Under the pieces are notes generated by a model. It was not told where the DNA came from. It saw only the letters and a list, made by a program, of their open reading frames with translations, and did not search any database. This document shows positions 1 to 9,218 of a stretch of DNA of 64,000 bases, in pieces. Source of the DNA: JALORV01 sp963754065 (GTDB taxonomy: Bacteria > Pseudomonadota > Gammaproteobacteria > Burkholderiales > Burkholderiaceae_F). Each line of letters opens with the position of its first letter. Positions within the stretch are counted from its first letter, which is position 1. Where the stretch lies: positions 175,275-239,274 of the forward strand of contig CAVWFH010000008.1 of assembly GCA_963754065.1 (NCBI GenBank). The letters run 5' to 3'. A program made the position numbers and the translations under genes.

Positions 1-65
1 CTTGGCAGCCTGATCAAAATGGGAACATGATTTGGTGTCGACCACGCCACTGATTCACACTGCTC

Positions 66-2762
66 ATGTCCAAGATCGTCTGCAGGCCGAGGGCACTCAC
101 GCCGACCCAGGCGGCAAAGGTTCTACGTCGCAGCATCGAGATCAATCCGGCCAACGCGGATGAGCAGCGCGTCCTTGCCCGTACACCGGTCGGTCGGCGC
201 GGCGGGCCCCGGCGCCTCGCGGTCGTGATCGGACACAAGTGGCCCGAGACCGGCGTTCGGCTGACCGTACAGTTCCTCGACAGTCCATCGCGCGACCTGC
301 GCGCCCGCATCCTGCTGCACATGAATGCCTGGTCGAAGACCACGAACGTGCAGTTCGTGGAGACCGCAAGCGTAGGGCAGGTGCGCATTGCACGGCTCGA
401 TGAGCCCGACGACATGGCGGGCTACTGGTCGTATGTCGGAACGGAGATCCTCGGGATCGAGGAAGATCAGCCGACCTTCAACCTCGAGGGCTTCACGATG
501 CGCACGCCCGAGGCGGAGTTCCGACGCGTGGTGCGGCACGAGGCCGGTCACACGCTGGGATTCGAGCACGAGCACATGCGCGCCGAGCTCATCAAGAAGA
601 TCGACCGGCGCAAGGCCTTCGCGTACTTCGACCGTACCGAAGGCTGGACCGCACAGGAGACCCTCGAGCAGGTCCTGACGCCGCTCGCCAAGTCGTCGAT
701 CATGGGGACGACCGAGTCCGATCCGCACTCGGTCATGTGCTACCAGATCCCCGGCGAAATCACGAAGGACGGCAAGACCATTCCGGGCGGCAAGGACATC
801 ACCGCCAAGGACTACGCGTTCGCCGCGACCATCTACCCGCGTGCCAGGCCTGCGCGGGACACAACGGCGACCTCGCCTGACAGCGCGACATCGGTCCCTG
901 CGGTCTGGACGCCACCGGCCCTCGTGACGCTGCCCACCGTCCTGGCGCCGGCCTTGGACGGCGACACCTTCCACATTGTCGTCATGGATCGGTTCGAGCC
1001 CGACGTGGCGGGGTCGGCTGCGGCGGCGAGGCGGCAAAAGTACGCGCGCGTCTTCGCAACCTACGGTGGTGCCCGGGTCACCATTCCGATGCGACTCAAT
1101 ACCGACAAGGGCGAAGAGCACACGCGATTCCGCGCGATCATCGACATGCATGAGCGCATCAAGGCGTACACCAACCGGGATACGGGCACGCTGCCCAACG
1201 ACGCGCAGCTGATCGCCTTCGGCACGGATCTGTTCGAGACGCTCTTCCAGGGTGACGTGCGGCGCTTGTACGACGAGGCGCGCTCGCGGCAGCACGGCCG
1301 CAAGCTCGATTTCGTCTTCACGTCGATGGTGTCGTGGATCGCGGAGAAACCCTGGGAGTTCGCCTACGACGCATCACGCCGCAGCTTCCTCGCCACCGAA
1401 GACATCCACTTCGTCCGCAATGTTCTGACCGCCATTCCCGCCGATGTGATCCCGCCGCGCGCGGGGCCGCTGCGGATCCTGGTGGCGTCGGCCCAGCCGG
1501 CGGGTTTTGGGCGCCTCTCGGTCGAGCAGGAACTCGAAGTCATCCGACGCGGATTCGATCCGCTGATTGACGCGGGGCTGGCCGAGGTCGAGGTGCTGCC
1601 CCGCGCCACGCCGAGCAGCATCCACGCACGGCTGTCCACGGGCAGCTTCACCATCGTGCACTTCATCGGCCATGGCGTGTTCAACGACAGGACGCAGGAA
1701 GGCTCGCTGGTGTTCGAAGATGCCTCCGGCGGCGAGTACCTGCTCGGCGAACGCTCGGTGCGCGAGATCTTTTGCCAGCGTGGGGTCACGCTGGTGTTCC
1801 TGAACGCGTGCCAGACGGGCTCCGGCGGTCGCGCCGACTTCAACAAGGGCGTGGCGCAGTCGCTCGTGGCGCATGGCCTGCCGGCGCTGGTCGCCAACCA
1901 GTACAGCGTGCTGGATTCGTCGGCCACCCAGTTTGCACAGCACTTCTACTGGGCGCTGGCACAGGGAATGACGATCGGGCAGGCGTCCCGCGAAGCACGC
2001 ATTGCTGTCAACTACTCGCTGCAGGGCGAGATGATCGACTGGGCGGTTCCGGTCGTGTACGCCCGCAATCCGAACATGACGCTGTCGGCTCGACCGCGGG
2101 GGCTCACCGAACCCGCTTCGACCCAGGTGCGCGCGAAGAGCCGCCGCACCCTCATGCCCCGGTCGGTCGAGGTCGGGGTCTGGGACATCGACAACGTCTT
2201 CCCGTCTCTGAAGGACACGCTGGCACGCCTGACGGGGGCGCAGGAGCAATTCGGTTTCGATCTGGTGGATCTCTCGGCCCCGATCGATGCGTGGGACCTT
2301 GAGCAGAGGGCCGACGACGGCACGCCGTATCTGTGGGCGGAAAAACTCGCGAAGCGGCTGGGCCGCGTGCCGCTGGAACTCCACGTGAACGTTCTGGCCT
2401 GTGTCACGCGGCACTGGATGCGCGATGACGAGACCCTCAATATCTACGGCTGGTGGCCGGAAAAGGGCGAGGGGCCCGTGGTGATCTTCTCGGTGGCCGG
2501 CTTCGATGAGCTGCCGCCGGCAGGCCCTGAAACCGACCGCGCGATTGCGAACGTGCTGGTGTCCGGCCTGGCCGGCTATCTCGGCGGGATTGACGCGCAT
2601 GAGCGTGGCGCGAAGGATTGTCCGATGGCCGCCAATGACGCGCGTGACCTGAAGCACATAGTGGGGCGGCAGCTGTTCGACCGCAGTTGCCGGGCGAAGC
2701 TGGCCAAGGTGATCCCGGACAAGCTGCCGGCTCTCGACGCATTGCTGAAGGTCTTCCGCTGA
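66..2762 (+). CDS. Metzincin zinc peptidase fused to CHAT cysteine peptidase
   Basis: The 898-residue protein joins two protease folds. Residues about 50-255 hold a metzincin-type zinc peptidase; the motif HEAGHTLGFEH spans residues 158-168 (zinc ligands H158, H162, H168; general base E159). Residues about 470-680 hold a CHAT (caspase-like) domain with the dyad His536 (in HFIGHG) and Cys582 (in NACQTG). Residues about 700-898 form a third region I cannot assign. No signal peptide or membrane segment is visible, so it is probably cytoplasmic unless released by lysis. ATG 66 is the first in-frame start. The next gene begins 16 bases after the stop, so the two are probably co-transcribed. Both motifs are seen directly; substrates and role are unknown. 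CHAT domains are often effectors or adaptors in bacterial conflict systems, which is inference here. Confidence 0.9.
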   Translation: MSKIVCRPRALTPTQAAKVLRRSIEINPANADEQRVLARTPVGRRGGPRRLAVVIGHKWPETGVRLTVQFLDSPSRDLRARILLHMNAWSKTTNVQFVETASVGQVRIARLDEPDDMAGYWSYVGTEILGIEEDQPTFNLEGFTMRTPEAEFRRVVRHEAGHTLGFEHEHMRAELIKKIDRRKAFAYFDRTEGWTAQETLEQVLTPLAKSSIMGTTESDPHSVMCYQIPGEITKDGKTIPGGKDITAKDYAFAATIYPRARPARDTTATSPDSATSVPAVWTPPALVTLPTVLAPALDGDTFHIVVMDRFEPDVAGSAAAARRQKYARVFATYGGARVTIPMRLNTDKGEEHTRFRAIIDMHERIKAYTNRDTGTLPNDAQLIAFGTDLFETLFQGDVRRLYDEARSRQHGRKLDFVFTSMVSWIAEKPWEFAYDASRRSFLATEDIHFVRNVLTAIPADVIPPRAGPLRILVASAQPAGFGRLSVEQELEVIRRGFDPLIDAGLAEVEVLPRATPSSIHARLSTGSFTIVHFIGHGVFNDRTQEGSLVFEDASGGEYLLGERSVREIFCQRGVTLVFLNACQTGSGGRADFNKGVAQSLVAHGLPALVANQYSVLDSSATQFAQHFYWALAQGMTIGQASREARIAVNYSLQGEMIDWAVPVVYARNPNMTLSARPRGLTEPASTQVRAKSRRTLMPRSVEVGVWDIDNVFPSLKDTLARLTGAQEQFGFDLVDLSAPIDAWDLEQRADDGTPYLWAEKLAKRLGRVPLELHVNVLACVTRHWMRDDETLNIYGWWPEKGEGPVVIFSVAGFDELPPAGPETDRAIANVLVSGLAGYLGGIDAHERGAKDCPMAANDARDLKHIVGRQLFDRSCRAKLAKVIPDKLPALDALLKVFR

Positions 2763-2778
2763 AAGCGAGGTAATGCAC

Positions 2779-3954
2779 ATGGCAACGAAATCACGATCGA
2801 AATCCAAGGCAAGTCCCAAGGCAAGGACCAAAGCGAGGCCGATGACCAAGCCGAAAGCGAAACCGGTCGCGAAGGCAAAGGCCCGAGGCAAGCTGCCAGC
2901 AAAGCCCGCCGCGGTGCCGCGCAAGGCGTTGGCCGTCGGCGGTCCTGTCACGCTCGAAGAGGCCCGCGCACTGTCGCGCGCGCGGCAGCCGAAGCGTGCG
3001 CTGCGGCGCGCCGTAGCCGGACCTCCCGCGACCCCGGCGAGCGTCGGGGCCGAACGCGAACGCCTCGAGCAGGAACGTCGTGCCGAACGTGCGCGCCGGA
3101 TGCGCGAATACACGGAGACGATGGAAATCATGAAGCGGCGCGGAGCCCGACGGTCGGGTCCGAAGCGCGCGGCGACCGGTCGGCGCCGCGCGCCGAGCGC
3201 CGCCGCATCGTTCCAGCCGCTGCAGGTGTTCGCAGAAGGCGATTCGTGGTTCGACTATCCGCCGTTTCTCATCAAGGGCGGCGTCATTCCGCGGCTCGAG
3301 AGCCGCCTCGGCGTTCCGATCCTGAACATGGCGAAAGCCGGCGACGAGGTGCGTTTCATGCTCGGAGTCGAACAGCGCATTCGTCTGGCCGAGTGCCTGA
3401 CGGAGGGCTGCCCGGCCGGCGGACCGTGGGACGCGCTGCTGTTCTCCGGCGGTGGCAATGACATTGTCGACAACCCGATGGCGCTGTGGGTGCGCGACTG
3501 GAATCCGGCCGTCCCGCCGGCAACGCTCATCAATCAACCGCGTTTCGATGTGGCGCTGGCGCTGGTGCGTGCCGGCTACGAAGACCTCATTACCCTGCGG
3601 GATCAGTTGAGTCCCGGCACCCACCTCGTGTTCCACGGCTACGACTTCGCGATCCCCGATGGCCGCGGCATCTGCCATCTGGGTCCTTGGCTGAAGCCGA
3701 CCTTCGACCTGAGAGGTTTTCCGACGCGCGCCTCCGCGTTCGCGGTGGTGGAAGCGATGCTGAAGCAGTTTGCAGCGATGCTGACGACGCTGACCGCGCA
3801 CCCGAAGGTGACCTTCATCAACGGCCAGGGAACCCTCGCGCCGCAGCCGAGCGCCTGGCACAACGAGCTCCATCCGAACAAGGACGGATTCGAGAAGTTT
3901 GCGGACCTCTTTCACCAGGAGCTGCGCGCGATATTCCCCGGTCGCGTGCTCTAG
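2779..3954 (+). CDS. SGNH/GDSL-type hydrolase with basic N-terminal tail
   Basis: Residues about 145-390 carry the SGNH hydrolase blocks: GDSW with nucleophile Ser156, GGND with Asn227, and the final ELHP block with His365. These predict an esterase, lipase or acyl/carbohydrate-ester hydrolase; the substrate is unknown. The first ~125 residues are low complexity, rich in Lys, Arg, Ala and Pro, resembling histone H1-like tails. I chose ATG 2779 because GAGG at 2767-2770 lies 8 bases upstream; ATG 2773 would leave only 2 bases. It follows the metzincin-CHAT gene by 16 bases and faces the amidase gene (stop-to-stop gap 36 bases). Other proteins in this island carry similar basic stretches. Confidence 0.85.
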   Translation: MATKSRSKSKASPKARTKARPMTKPKAKPVAKAKARGKLPAKPAAVPRKALAVGGPVTLEEARALSRARQPKRALRRAVAGPPATPASVGAERERLEQERRAERARRMREYTETMEIMKRRGARRSGPKRAATGRRRAPSAAASFQPLQVFAEGDSWFDYPPFLIKGGVIPRLESRLGVPILNMAKAGDEVRFMLGVEQRIRLAECLTEGCPAGGPWDALLFSGGGNDIVDNPMALWVRDWNPAVPPATLINQPRFDVALALVRAGYEDLITLRDQLSPGTHLVFHGYDFAIPDGRGICHLGPWLKPTFDLRGFPTRASAFAVVEAMLKQFAAMLTTLTAHPKVTFINGQGTLAPQPSAWHNELHPNKDGFEKFADLFHQELRAIFPGRVL

Positions 3955-3990
3955 CGGCCGTTGCAGAGGTCAAGGCACGCGTTGAGGCGG

Positions 3991-5448
3991 TTACCGTGAC
4001 CCCAGCTTCAGGTCGGCGATGAACTTCGGCGCGTCGGACTCGAGCTTGGCGATGACCTCGTTGCGGCGGCGTGCATAGAAGTCGGAGTTGAGCGTCATGC
4101 GCTGGGCTGCGGTCCAGAAGTTCACCTGCTGCGCGCCCCACTTGAAGAAGAGAAACCGCTTCCGTTCGTCGACGCTGCGGAAGTAGAACGCCCCGGCCGC
4201 CATGGTGAGGGCACCGTTGGCCGTACGCTGCACGGCGCCCAGCTGGAAGTTGCCGCTGCCTTCCATCGAGGAGTGGAAGTCGAAGAGTTGAATCGTGCCG
4301 TCGTCTTCCGCCAGCTTGGAAAGCGCCGCCACGGATTCCTGCAGCACCGCCAGCTGGTTCTGCGTGGCGATGGCCGTAATGATCGCCAGTGCCGCCTGGT
4401 CCATGCGGAACTCGCCCTCGGTCTGGTCAAAGCGGGTGAACGCAAACTGCTCGGTCGCCCAGCCCAGGTTCTCCAGGATCTCGACGTACTTCTGATACCA
4501 GAACTGCGATTGCGTGAAGCGGTCGAAGGCACCACTCGCCCCGCGCTGCGCCAGCTGGATGGAATAGAGGACGTCGTTCTTTTCCTGTTCGCTGACGCCT
4601 TCGACGAAGGACATCAGGCTGCCGACATTCACCTTCGCGTCGTAGGCGGGAGCCAGTCCCGCAGCGCGTCGGCGCATCGGTGCCACCTTCCTGGCGCGCG
4701 CCTTTCGACGCGAGGGAGCAGGGCTCGGTGCAGCCACGGCGGGCGGCAACGACAGGTCCCTTATGTAGGCGCCAACGCCCAGCGGCACGACGCCGTGATC
4801 CGGCATCGTTGACTCGGGGGCTCGCCTCGGTCCCTTGCCGCGTTGCATCCTCGAGGGCAGCGCGGGCGGTTCCGGTGCGATCAGGCGACCGGCCGTGTCG
4901 AACGTCGCCTCCAGGAGGAACGCCACCTCAGGTTGTGTGTAAGCGGGGTCCCAATGCGAGTTTTCCGGAACGTGGCAGTGACCGTAGTGTCCGCTCTCGC
5001 TGTCCCAGATCCCGGGGTCCCGGTTGTGCCCGCCCGGATCGCGGCCATTGCGTGCAGGCCGGGGCAGGCCAGCGGGCCACGTCCGCGGAACACCGTGCGT
5101 GGCTTCGATCCAGCGGCACAGGCGCGCCAGATTCGTGAGCGCGCGTCGATCCTTCGGCAGGTGCGCGAAGCCCACGAGTTCGATCTGCACCGCGGAATCG
5201 CGGTTGGTCTGCACACCGCCCGCTTCATTGCGCAGAGCTCGTGCGCCTTCCGACGTATCGATGTGCTGGAAAATGTTCGTCGCATCCACGGTGAAGTGAG
5301 GATCCGAACGGTTCGAGCGAAACGCGTTCATCGCGCCTTCGGCAGAGCTCCCCTCGGTCGTGTGATGGACGATCTTGAAGGGGCCGCCAAGGTTGGGACC
5401 GCATGATCCCGAAATGGGACGCCACGTCGCAAATGGACATCGTGCCAC
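3991..5448 (-). CDS. N-acetylmuramoyl-L-alanine amidase (Amidase_2) with C-terminal extension
   Basis: The N-terminal ~190 residues match zinc amidases of the AmpD/T7-lysozyme type, which cut the bond between N-acetylmuramic acid and the peptide stem: HHTTEG at residues 28-33 gives the first ligand, and GHCHVPENSHWDP provides the others. A basic Pro/Ala/Arg linker follows (residues about 230-290), then a ~195-residue mostly helical C-terminal region I do not recognise. The start is GTG at 5448: GGAGG (minus strand of 5454-5458) sits 5 bases upstream and the protein begins MARCPFATW, directly at the amidase fold. An in-frame upstream ATG exists but would add a non-homologous extension. There is no signal peptide, so access to peptidoglycan would need lysis or a dedicated exporter. 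485 residues. Confidence 0.85.
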   Translation of the reverse strand: MARCPFATWRPISGSCGPNLGGPFKIVHHTTEGSSAEGAMNAFRSNRSDPHFTVDATNIFQHIDTSEGARALRNEAGGVQTNRDSAVQIELVGFAHLPKDRRALTNLARLCRWIEATHGVPRTWPAGLPRPARNGRDPGGHNRDPGIWDSESGHYGHCHVPENSHWDPAYTQPEVAFLLEATFDTAGRLIAPEPPALPSRMQRGKGPRRAPESTMPDHGVVPLGVGAYIRDLSLPPAVAAPSPAPSRRKARARKVAPMRRRAAGLAPAYDAKVNVGSLMSFVEGVSEQEKNDVLYSIQLAQRGASGAFDRFTQSQFWYQKYVEILENLGWATEQFAFTRFDQTEGEFRMDQAALAIITAIATQNQLAVLQESVAALSKLAEDDGTIQLFDFHSSMEGSGNFQLGAVQRTANGALTMAAGAFYFRSVDERKRFLFFKWGAQQVNFWTAAQRMTLNSDFYARRRNEVIAKLESDAPKFIADLKLGSR

Positions 5449-5672
5449 TTTGACCTCCAGGGATTGGGACGGAGACGGCTGAGACGAGGAGTGTATGCGC
5501 CTGCCGCTCGGTGCGCGGAAAGCGCATCGCGCGCTCCGGTCGGGATCGCACAGCATCGCGTACCGGTCCATCCATCCGCTGCCACTGCCATATCGGCGCC
5601 GTTCAGGCATCCTCTGCCTGCGGTGCCGTCCGGCCGCGCAGCCCATCCGTCCTGGCTATGTCCTGAGGTCCG

Positions 5673-6261
5673 ATGCGCGTACTGCTGTTCAGTGGCCACA
5701 TGGTCGACCGACCCGATCGCAGGCTGCCGCGGTTTCCGGCGAGCCGGGTCGCGGCGGCGGGGCGTGCCATCGAATGCCGAACTCGACAGGCTCGGTGTCG
5801 GGACAGAGGATCGGGCAGTGACCAGCGGAGCAAGTGGTGGCGATCTGCTGTTTGCACTGGGCTGTCTGGCCCGTGGCGCCGCCATCGAGGTCTACCTGCC
5901 GTTTGCGCGAGACCGCTTCGTGCAGTCATCGGTGTTGCCCGGCGGTGCTCATTGGCTGCCGATGCTGGACGAAGTGCTGGCGCACCCGCTGACCGTGCTG
6001 CACGTGATGCCACCGGCTGACGACGACGCGGAGGATGGCAACGCCTTCGCACGTTGCAACCTGGCGATGCTGCAGCGTGCGCTGAAACTGGCCCGCGGGC
6101 CGATCGACCTGGTTTGCCTGTGGGACGGCAGCGTCGGTGACGGGCCAGGCGGTACGGAGCACATGGTCAGCTCCGTGCGCGCGCGAGGAGGGCGCGTGCA
6201 CTGGATCGACATCCGGACGCTGCCGGACTCAACCGACGTGCGGCTCCCCGGCCAGGTATGA
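5673..6261 (+). CDS. SLOG-like nucleotide-binding protein, +1 frameshift
   Basis: The gene opens at ATG 5673 with MRVLLFSGHM followed by a PRFP motif, and continues after codon 34 in another frame with GASGGDLLF and a VYLPF segment. The order (SGHM, PRFP, GxxGGDLLF, LPF) is that of small Rossmann-type proteins found alone or fused to cyclases, TPR or TIR modules; I call it SLOG-like by that resemblance only. Removing T5775 gives A-I-E-A-E-L-D across the junction and one open frame of 195 residues. The stop overlaps the 3' end of the opposite-strand GH19-type gene by 33 bases. It diverges from the amidase gene across 224 bases. Function unknown. Confidence 0.6.
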
Positions 6262-7285
6262 GGCAGTGAACTCGGTCAGTCCGTGGCGGCCGCCGTTGAC
6301 GTAGCGGCGCGCCAGCGCGAAGTCGCGGTCCAGCAGCGCCTGCTTGATCTTCAGTTCGCGATCCTTCAGGAAGCGCGCCAGCACGCGCGCCGCGACCAGC
6401 GGTTCGTTGGCCCGTTCCGGTTCGCGCACCAGCAGTTCACCGAGTCCGAGCGCGCGCCCGATCTGTTCGTAGTTCGCGCGGCCCGTCAACTGCACGAAAC
6501 CACGACCCTTGTAGGCGGCGCCGTCATGCGGGCCTCGGTTGCCGAGGTCGCGCCGGTGGTCGTACAGGTCAAAAAACGGCGAGCGCGCGTTCGGTGACGT
6601 GTTGTAGCGCGAGCGGTACTCGTCGAGCGGAGTGAAGCGGCCGGTTTCTGCGCAGATCGTCGCCACGGCCATCAGCAGCATCGACTTGTCGACGAGTCCG
6701 AGCTCGGTCATGGCCTCGATCACCGCGGGCAGGTAGGACTTGATATTGCCGAGCGGAGCGCCCGGGCACATGGCTGAAACGACCTGCACCGTCAGTTCCC
6801 CGGTGGACGACGGCAGGCGGTCGTCGTCCATCAGCCCGAGCGCGGTCAGCGTCCGCGGGCCGGCGACGCCGTCTGGCAGCAGGCTCTCGCTCATCTGGAA
6901 GGCGATGACCGCGGCCTCGGTGCCTTGTCCGAATTCGCCGTCGATGGTGCCGCACTTGAACCCCTTCTCCGACAGGCGGCGCTGCAGGCGCGCGACGGCG
7001 TCGCCCGTGGCGCCGAGCCGCAGGGTGGTGAACGCCGCCAGCGGTGCGCGTGTCGCGGCACGGGGCGCGCGACGCCCGGTCGGGCGGGGTGCCGGAGGCA
7101 GTCCTTTCGGGAGCGTGTGCGGCGCGCCGACGTCGAGGCGCCGGTGTCGCCACTACGGGCGATTTCGATGCGGTCCTGCGGGCTTTCGATGGCTTGCGTG
7201 GACTGGCAATGCGCTGCTTCTTCGCGCGCGAGATAACGCCGCGCCGGGTCCGTTCACTCCTGCTTCGCTTCTTTGCTGTGGCCAT
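6229..7285 (-). CDS. Peptidoglycan-binding GH19-type cell-wall hydrolase, +1 frameshift
   Basis: ATG 7285 starts a very basic ~45-residue leader (MATAKKRSRSERT...), with GGAG 8 bases upstream. The reading frame then changes somewhere in 7025-7150. The downstream frame encodes a classical PG_binding_1 repeat (GATGDAVARLQRRL, IDGEFGQGTE, DGVAGPRT) followed by a chitinase class I/GH19-like lysozyme domain (ICAETGRF, YKGRGFVQLTGR, ANYEQIG). No ATG, GTG or TTG is available in that frame upstream of the binding repeat, whereas one extra base joins the two parts exactly (1057 bases = 352 codons + 1). The predicted role is cutting the peptidoglycan glycan strand. It lies 140 bases downstream of the small protein in the C25 peptidase unit. 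Confidence 0.75.
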
Positions 7286-7425
7286 CGCAACGACTCCTCA
7301 CCCGTCGAATTCCTCACCCATGAATCGATCGTGCAACGCTACAAGCGGCTGGGTTGCATGACCACCCGTCATTGCGGGACGCCACGGCGCCTATGGTTCC
7401 CTTGCAATGGCTGCCGCGGCATCCG

Positions 7426-7692
7426 TCAGTCCACGCACTCGATTCGATCCACCAGCAGCAGGTAGGAGGTCACCGTGCCGTCGCACTCGACGGCGTGACC
7501 CACGAAGCGCGTGAGCGTTGCATCGCCGTAGCTGGGTCCACCGCGCCGCCGCAACAGATAGCGCTGGTCTGCCGTCAGCAGGAACGGAGCATTGCGCTCG
7601 CTCTTGCTGCCACGCGCGAACTCGGCCTCGATGACGGTGCCGCGCAGTCCGTGCACGGCGCGAGGGGCGTTGTCGGCGTTGTCGCTCTTCAC
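7426..7692 (-). CDS. Small conserved-looking protein coupled to the C25 peptidase
   Basis: 88 residues starting at GTG 7692, whose first bases overlap the TGA of the upstream C25-like peptidase (GTGA), so translation is probably coupled. The sequence is rich in beta-prone segments (GTVIEAEFARGSKSERNAPF, then YLLRRRGGPSYGD, then LTRFVGHAVECDG) and has no transmembrane segment or signal peptide. I do not recognise the family with certainty; the pattern suggests a compact beta-barrel of about 80 residues. The overlap suggests it may bind or regulate the protease, for example as an inhibitor or chaperone. That is inference from position only. Confidence 0.6.
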   Translation of the reverse strand: MKSDNADNAPRAVHGLRGTVIEAEFARGSKSERNAPFLLTADQRYLLRRRGGPSYGDATLTRFVGHAVECDGTVTSYLLLVDRIECVD

Positions 7693-9218
7693 TTCTGCAC
7701 GTAGACGCGGTAGCCGACCACTCGTGCAGCGGCTTCCTTCGCGACGATGGCGACACGCCCTCCGAGATCGCTCTTGCGTCGCCCCGGAAGCGCGGCAATC
7801 ATCACGTGGTAGCGCTCGCACTGCATGCTCGCCTTGGCGAGCGAGCGCCGGGCCGGTAGACCACCACTGACTTCGAAAGTCATGAACCGCGCCTTGGCAT
7901 CGAGCCCTACGGAACGCGCGATCGAACGCAGCGACTTTTCCACTTTACCGCTCGGCCGTTCCGTCGAGGCCCGCGATGCCGTCGGCTTGCTCTGCTGCAG
8001 CATGTCGCCCGACTGGCGCATCTTGGCGCGCCGCTCGGCCCGTGCGTAACGGCGGGCCTCAACGGGGTCGACACCGCGCGGCACGGTGGTCGGTGAGTCG
8101 CGTTCGACCGGATGGACGCTCGGGTCGCCGTAGATGCAGAACTGTGCCAGGGTCTTGAGATCGATCGGGTCCATTTCGGCCGACTGTCGCACGTACTCCA
8201 GCCGTGCATCGAGCATCGCGCGACCGATCGAGGCGCCCTTGTGGATCTCGATCAGGAAGTACTGCGTGATCAGGTCTGCCGCGCCGTTGCCGCGCGCCGG
8301 ACCATAGGCGATTGTCGTGCTGCCAAGGAAGCCATAGGCGCCCTGCGCGAGGTAGCTTTGGCAGATCGGCTCGTCGACTGCGAGCGCCACGGAGTCGTAG
8401 AGTTCGCCGCCATAGCAGCATTCGACTGCTGCGATCGTGCCTTGCGCTATCTTGCCGCGTGTGTGGCGTGTCGCCATGGCCACCGGGAACTTGCGGCGGT
8501 ACTCACCGTAGAACTGCGGATCCGCCAGGCCCCCGTGGCAGTTGATGAAATGGCTCAGTCGACCCAGCGAACGGCTGCGCGCCGCGCTGCTGGGCGGCGA
8601 GATCGCGAGCGCGTCGTCGTTGCCGAAAATGTTCTCCAGGCTCTGCGCGGTCGAGTGTTTCCACAGCCGTACCGAAAGCGCGAAGCAGGGCGCGTACTCC
8701 TTCAGCGGCCGGCAGCGGTAGTGCGTCGCGGTCGCCAGCAGCTTCAGCAGGTGCGCCGGTTCACGTGCGCCGGTCAGGTCGGGGAGGCGGGCGACCACGC
8801 GCGTCGGGCCGATGAAATCGGCGATGTCGCGCGAGTACGCAGCGTCGCAGGCATACGGAATGTCGCTCCACGCCTTGGGATCGTCTTCCTTGTCATCGGC
8901 ATACACCGGGTTGGCCAGATCCTGATGCGGGATCACGTCGATCGAACCGAGCAGCATCAGGTAGTCGGGTTCGAGTGCGCGGAACACGCCATCGATTGCG
9001 TCCTTGTTCTGCTTCGGATGCAGCGCATCGGTGACCACCGGAGCGTTCAGTCGCTTCATCGTGGCAACCGACGACAGGTCGACCAGTCGGGCAGCCAGCC
9101 CGCGCTTGCGGTCGGCGGCGATCAACGCGGCGACGGCGCCCATGACTTTCCGCAGGCCGGCGGCGCCGTACTTGGTGCGCAGTGCCGCCTTGTTGGTCAC
9201 GATCAGCTTGTCCGTCAT
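7689..9218 (-). CDS. Gingipain-like (peptidase C25 / caspase-clan) cysteine peptidase
   Basis: The N-terminal half has the layout of C25 peptidases: a Rossmann-like core with LMLLGSIDVIPH, a SDIPYACD segment and VVARLPD. The catalytic pair is His228 (HFINCHGG) and Cys268 (VECCYGG, second cysteine), numbered from ATG 9218. The last ~140 residues include a basic linker and a small domain unlike C25 C-termini that I recognise. No signal peptide is visible, unlike secreted gingipains, so an intracellular clan-CD protease is more likely. ATG 9242 is an alternative start with GAGG 3 bases upstream; I prefer 9218 because the conserved-looking sequence begins there. The stop overlaps the GTG of the small downstream gene. 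Substrate unknown. Confidence 0.8.
   Translation of the reverse strand: MTDKLIVTNKAALRTKYGAAGLRKVMGAVAALIAADRKRGLAARLVDLSSVATMKRLNAPVVTDALHPKQNKDAIDGVFRALEPDYLMLLGSIDVIPHQDLANPVYADDKEDDPKAWSDIPYACDAAYSRDIADFIGPTRVVARLPDLTGAREPAHLLKLLATATHYRCRPLKEYAPCFALSVRLWKHSTAQSLENIFGNDDALAISPPSSAARSRSLGRLSHFINCHGGLADPQFYGEYRRKFPVAMATRHTRGKIAQGTIAAVECCYGGELYDSVALAVDEPICQSYLAQGAYGFLGSTTIAYGPARGNGAADLITQYFLIEIHKGASIGRAMLDARLEYVRQSAEMDPIDLKTLAQFCIYGDPSVHPVERDSPTTVPRGVDPVEARRYARAERRAKMRQSGDMLQQSKPTASRASTERPSGKVEKSLRSIARSVGLDAKARFMTFEVSGGLPARRSLAKASMQCERYHVMIAALPGRRKSDLGGRVAIVAKEAAARVVGYRVYVQK

Noticed and set aside
123..1295. Antisense open frame inside the metzincin-CHAT gene (390 codons)
   Set aside because: Its composition is dominated by Arg, Gly and Val as expected for a mirror frame; the sense strand carries two complete active sites.
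5464..5672. N-terminal extension of the SLOG-like protein in the upstream open frame
   Set aside because: The extension is Arg/Ala/Pro-rich noise; the family N-terminus MRVLLFSGHM is found in another frame starting at 5673.
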